Under the pieces are notes generated by a model. That model was not told the DNA's origin. It ran no database searches and saw only the letters and a program-made list of their open reading frames with translations. A program made the position numbers and the translations under genes. Positions 13,048-15,679 of a stretch of 15,679 bases of DNA are shown here, piece after piece. Every line of letters begins with the position of its first letter. The first letter of the stretch is position 1. The stretch is from Nitrospirae bacterium CG1_02_44_142 (GTDB taxonomy: Bacteria > Nitrospirota > Thermodesulfovibrionia > Thermodesulfovibrionales > UBA1546): contig MNVK01000133.1 in the NCBI GenBank assembly GCA_001871685.1, positions 1-15,679 of the forward strand, written 5' to 3'.

Positions 13048-14853
13048 GTGTCAGAGGTTCTTAAGAAGGATCAAGGCTTTAAAGGATTTGAGACGTGGCT
13101 AACATCTGTGAAGATGCGGTTTAAAATGCATCTTTATATGGGCATTGCTTTTTTGCTTGTTCAGATAATTATCACTTTTGCCGCCAGCTACATTTTCCAT
13201 GGGAGAGCATGGAGCCTGATTTTAAATTATGGCTGGACAGGCCTGAAAAGTTTTGATTTTGCTGCTGCTGAGGAAATATCTAAACATGCAGGTCTGCTTG
13301 CTTTAAAAAGCATCTGGATATTTATTCTTAGCGGCGGCATCTGGTTTTTCTATCCTGGCGTAGTTTTGAAGTTTAGCCAGAGAGCAAAAGAACAAGCAAA
13401 TGACCGCTACATCAGAGGATCAAGACTTACAAACGCAGAGGATATTTCAGAGAGCATCAAAAAAGATGGAGAGAAAGCAGACTTGCCTATCGGCAATATT
13501 AGCATGCCTATATCAGCAGAGCCAAAGCATTGTTTTTTAATTGGGCGGCCCGGTGTTGGAAAGACAGTAGCAATGTCTCAAATAATAGATAGGCTTAAAG
13601 AAAGACATGCAAAAGGCATTATTTATGATTTTAAAGGTGACTACCTTTCAAGGTTTTATGATCCCGAGACTGATATTATTTTTAATCCACTTGATCAGCG
13701 CTGCTTAGGCTGGACTCTTTTTAACGAAATTCACACCTTCATGGACGTTGACGCTTGCGCCCACAGTTTGATCCCGCCTGCTTTGCAAAATGATCCATTC
13801 TGGAACGATGGCGCAAGGGATGTATTTTCCGGCATTTTACATTATCTCTACCAGAATGGCGCAAAGTCTAACAAAGATATCTGGGCAGCAGTGACAGCGC
13901 CGGGGACGGAGATAGCCGAATGGCTAAAGCACACAAAAGGCGGGGAGAGAGGTTTGAGATATATAGAAGACGCAAGCAGCAAAATGGCTATGTCAATCTT
14001 CGCTGTGATGATGACGTACGTGAAGGCTTTTGAGTATATGTCAACTGCAGACAGCGATTTTTCAGTTAAAGAGTGGCTTGAAAATGAGAAACCCGGGTTT
14101 ATTTTTATCACAAACTACAGTGATATAAAAGATACCTTGAAGCCTATCCTATCTTTATTTGTAGATCTGATGGGCAGAAAACTTTTAAGTATGAAGGATG
14201 ACTATAATCGCCGCATCTTTTTTATACTGGATGAACTCGGGACATTGCAGCGGCTATCAACTATAGTGCAGTTACTGACCCTCTCACGCTCAAAAGGCGG
14301 CTCCTGTTGGCTTGGAATTCAGGACATAGGACAACTTGATAAGATTTACACACAGAATATCAGGCAGGCGATTGTCAATGCATGCGGTAGTAATTTGATT
14401 TTTGCTGTCGCGGACCCGATTACCGCAAAATTCCTTTCGGATAAGATTGGAGATACCGAGTATGTAGAAACCGAGGAAACATACAGCATGGGAACGGAGG
14501 ATAACAGAGACGGCATCAGTCTTATCCGCCGTAAAAAGACCGAAAAGCTTGTGCTGCCATCGGATATCCAGAATCTAAAGGACCTTAACGCCTATCTTAA
14601 GCTGCCAAATTTCGACATTTCAAAAGTTGAGTTTAGGTATAAGAGTTATCCAGACAAGCACGAACCTTTTTTAATGAAACCTGAACTCAATCTTGAAAAC
14701 ATCATGTTAGAGCAGGCAAAAATACTTGAGGAAGTAAAGGAGTTAATAGATCCAAGGGACAGGGCTACAGATAAACCGGTGGAAACAAAAGATAAGCAGC
14801 AGGACAAAGATGACAGGGATTACGCAGAGGAAATTGAAAATGAAATTATCTGA
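13048..14853 (+). CDS. traD: Type IV coupling protein (TraD/TrwB/VirD4 family)
   Basis: This 601-residue inner-membrane ATPase brings the relaxase-DNA complex to the type IV secretion channel. Two N-terminal membrane segments lie at about residues 28-50 and 88-110 with a periplasmic loop between. The motor domain has Walker A 'LIGRPGVGKTVAMSQII' (about 164-180), 'IIYDFKGDYLSRFYD', Walker B 'FFILDELGTLQ' (Asp about 395) and 'LSRSKGGSCWLGIQDIGQL'. The C-terminus is an acidic tail rich in Asp, Glu and Lys, a region that in this family contacts the relaxase. GTG 13048 follows GAGAAGGAGG, 12 nt after the ParR-like gene. It is on the short side for F TraD (717) but near VirD4/TrwB (507-670). Confidence 0.92.
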   Translation: MSEVLKKDQGFKGFETWLTSVKMRFKMHLYMGIAFLLVQIIITFAASYIFHGRAWSLILNYGWTGLKSFDFAAAEEISKHAGLLALKSIWIFILSGGIWFFYPGVVLKFSQRAKEQANDRYIRGSRLTNAEDISESIKKDGEKADLPIGNISMPISAEPKHCFLIGRPGVGKTVAMSQIIDRLKERHAKGIIYDFKGDYLSRFYDPETDIIFNPLDQRCLGWTLFNEIHTFMDVDACAHSLIPPALQNDPFWNDGARDVFSGILHYLYQNGAKSNKDIWAAVTAPGTEIAEWLKHTKGGERGLRYIEDASSKMAMSIFAVMMTYVKAFEYMSTADSDFSVKEWLENEKPGFIFITNYSDIKDTLKPILSLFVDLMGRKLLSMKDDYNRRIFFILDELGTLQRLSTIVQLLTLSRSKGGSCWLGIQDIGQLDKIYTQNIRQAIVNACGSNLIFAVADPITAKFLSDKIGDTEYVETEETYSMGTEDNRDGISLIRRKKTEKLVLPSDIQNLKDLNAYLKLPNFDISKVEFRYKSYPDKHEPFLMKPELNLENIMLEQAKILEEVKELIDPRDRATDKPVETKDKQQDKDDRDYAEEIENEII

Positions 14854-14893
14854 GAGTGAAAAAAATCGGCTGGAAAAAGCATTAAGGATATAG
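14840..14893 (+). CDS. Possible 17-residue peptide overlapping the traD end
   Basis: ATG 14840 overlaps the traD stop region by 14 nt and encodes a short charged amphipathic helix ('ESEKNRLEKALRI'), ending at 14893 just before the next Shine-Dalgarno. No clear ribosome-binding site precedes it, so expression would need coupling to traD. The reading may be chance. Confidence 0.25.
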   Translation: MKLSESEKNRLEKALRI

Positions 14894-14907
14894 AAGGAGG
14901 TGAAAAA

Positions 14908-15015
14908 ATGGAAATATATTTGTATTGCTTTGTATTTGGAATAGTGGCAGCAGCGCTTTTCAATCCTTCAGGGTTTTGGGCGACTGTTAAATTGATATTT
15001 TCAATTCTTTTTTAG
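14908..15015 (+). CDS. Small hydrophobic membrane peptide (35 residues)
   Basis: A strong Shine-Dalgarno (GAAGGAGGTG) precedes ATG 14908. The peptide has two hydrophobic stretches ('YCFVFGIVAAALF' and 'FWATVKLIFSILF') joined by 'NPSG', so it is likely a hairpin in the inner membrane. The family is not recognised. Small membrane proteins are frequent in conjugation clusters, for example as pore or exclusion components, but nothing here points to a specific one. Confidence 0.6.
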   Translation: MEIYLYCFVFGIVAAALFNPSGFWATVKLIFSILF

Positions 15016-15039
15016 GAGTGAGAGGAGGGAAAAATAAAA

Positions 15040-15171
15040 ATGAAAGTGGAGGAAATAACGGTAGAAGAGTTTATGGAAATAATAAAAGCGAAATTAGCGG
15101 CGCGGATAAAAAAAGAAAAAGCCGAGAGGATTCGGATAAAAAGGTTGCTGGAAAAAACGAGAAGGAATTAG
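15040..15171 (+). CDS. Small basic helical protein (43 residues), function unknown
   Basis: ATG 15040 follows GAGGAGGG with a somewhat long gap. After 'MKVEEITVEEFMEIIKAK' the sequence becomes strongly basic ('ARIKKEKAERIRIKRLLEKT'), giving a probable amphipathic helix that could bind nucleic acid. It is not recognised. It lies in the same orientation as, and close to, the neighbouring small genes. Confidence 0.55.
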   Translation: MKVEEITVEEFMEIIKAKLAARIKKEKAERIRIKRLLEKTRRN

Positions 15172-15190
15172 AGCTTTTAAGGAGATGGAA

Positions 15191-15364
15191 ATGGCAGGAG
15201 CCATTACAACTAAATGCAGCTGTGGTGAAATCGTTAAGGAAGAGAAGAATGGTAAGCCTATCAAAAGCGGCTGGGGCTACTGTCCTAATTGCGGATACAT
15301 CAAGCTTTCAGATGGAGTGCAGTATATTCCGATCAACTTGGAAGGAGGTGATCAGAATGTTTGA
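15191..15364 (+). CDS. Small zinc-ribbon protein (57 residues)
   Basis: A C-x-C knuckle ('KCSCGEIV') and a C-x2-C knuckle ('GYCPNCGYIKL') suggest a one-zinc ribbon. The charged segment 'KEEKNGKPIKSGW' lies between them. ATG 15191 was chosen over 15185 because AAGGAG (15179-15184) leaves 6 nt to 15191 and none to 15185. The end overlaps the next start by 8 nt. Zinc ribbons of this size often bind nucleic acid or other proteins; the partner is unknown. Confidence 0.65.
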   Translation: MAGAITTKCSCGEIVKEEKNGKPIKSGWGYCPNCGYIKLSDGVQYIPINLEGGDQNV

Positions 15365-15679
15365 TTTCATTTTTGTTTTTTTTTTGTTTATTTCGGTCCC
15401 TGCTGCTGCTGAGGTAATCGTAGCAGATTTGAATGCAGCAGGGGAAAACAGGGGGACGATGGTGTTTGAACGAACTGAGAATGGCGAAAAATATATCTCA
15501 AAAGAGGAAATTATTATGGGAGAGTGCAGGTCAAAAGTGTTAAATGATTTTGGAGCCGTTAGGTATGTCTCAAATACAACCGGGGATATTATCTATCTTT
15601 CACCCCGTGAAAAATGTCTGGACCGCAAGGTGGTTGATTATCGCAGTATAAAACCTTTACATCTTACGAATAGTAAGAG
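15357..15679 (+). CDS. Exported protein of unknown function (3' end outside window)
   Basis: The frame opens at ATG 15357 after AAGGAGGTGATC and stays open to the window edge, so only the first about 107 residues are seen. An N-terminal hydrophobic segment 'FIFVFFLFISVPAAA' looks like a signal peptide with cleavage after the Ala run. The exported part includes 'NRGTMVFERTENGEKYISK' and one Cys in 'MGECRSK' and one in 'REKCLDRK', which could form a disulfide. The family is not recognised from this fragment. Its place after the coupling protein gene suggests a periplasmic component of the transfer apparatus, which is inference only. Confidence 0.6.
   Translation, partial: MFDFIFVFFLFISVPAAAEVIVADLNAAGENRGTMVFERTENGEKYISKEEIIMGECRSKVLNDFGAVRYVSNTTGDIIYLSPREKCLDRKVVDYRSIKPLHLTNSK

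Noticed and set aside
13105..13140. AAAATGCATCTTTATATG in the 5' part of the coupling protein gene, similar to the shared upstream motif
   Set aside because: It lies within coding sequence, has no A run at the right spacing, and differs in the ATGCATTTA core, so it is probably chance.

Overview
The window suggests a Gram-negative bacterium of moderate GC content, because it holds heptose/LPS biosynthesis, mfd and a lipoprotein with a lipobox. The style of the intergenic repeats and the 'PPHPPLEKGGRG' palindrome reminds me of Nitrospirota or deltaproteobacterial-type genomes, but that is a low-confidence guess. The window has two halves that meet at a tRNA-Lys gene near position 5685.

The left half (1-5685) is ordinary chromosome. 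It runs: the 3' end of rfaE2/hldE; a Phd/YefM-RelE/ParE toxin-antitoxin pair (330-937); mfd (989-4183), which carries an in-frame palindromic repeat; and a TPR lipoprotein (4206-4910). Five tRNA genes follow: Pro-TGG, Arg-TCT, His-GTG, Arg-CCG and Lys-CTT. The three long tRNA spacers (Arg-His, His-Arg, Arg-Lys) and the gap before tRNA-Pro each hold a long imperfect inverted repeat. Pro and Arg-TCT are only 5 nt apart. The two Arg genes are followed by nearly identical perfect hairpins. Four of the tRNAs encode CCA; tRNA-Lys does not.

The right half (about 5686-15679) looks like one end of an integrated conjugative element or plasmid, with every gene on the + strand. After tRNA-Lys come a strong terminator and three 10-bp iterons. 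Next are an unusual XRE-HTH/SpoU methyltransferase fusion, an excisionase-like HTH protein and two small membrane proteins overlapping into a MobF (TraI/TrwC) relaxase-helicase. These are followed by a ribbon-helix-helix protein, a dense inverted/direct-repeat region (candidate parC or oriT), a small coupled ORF pair, a ParM/StbA actin-like ATPase, a ParR-like partner, a TraD/VirD4 coupling protein and a run of very small ORFs (membrane peptide, basic helix, zinc ribbon). A secreted protein is cut by the window end.

The element genes are packed with 1-14 nt overlaps and strong Shine-Dalgarno sites. A shared upstream motif (A-tract, about 11 nt, ATGCATTTA) occurs before three of its transcription units, which suggests coordinated control. 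Together the genes cover DNA processing (relaxase, RHH accessory), substrate delivery (coupling protein) and plasmid-type partition (ParM plus ParR-like). No integrase, replication protein or mating-pore genes are visible here, so those must lie beyond the window or be absent.
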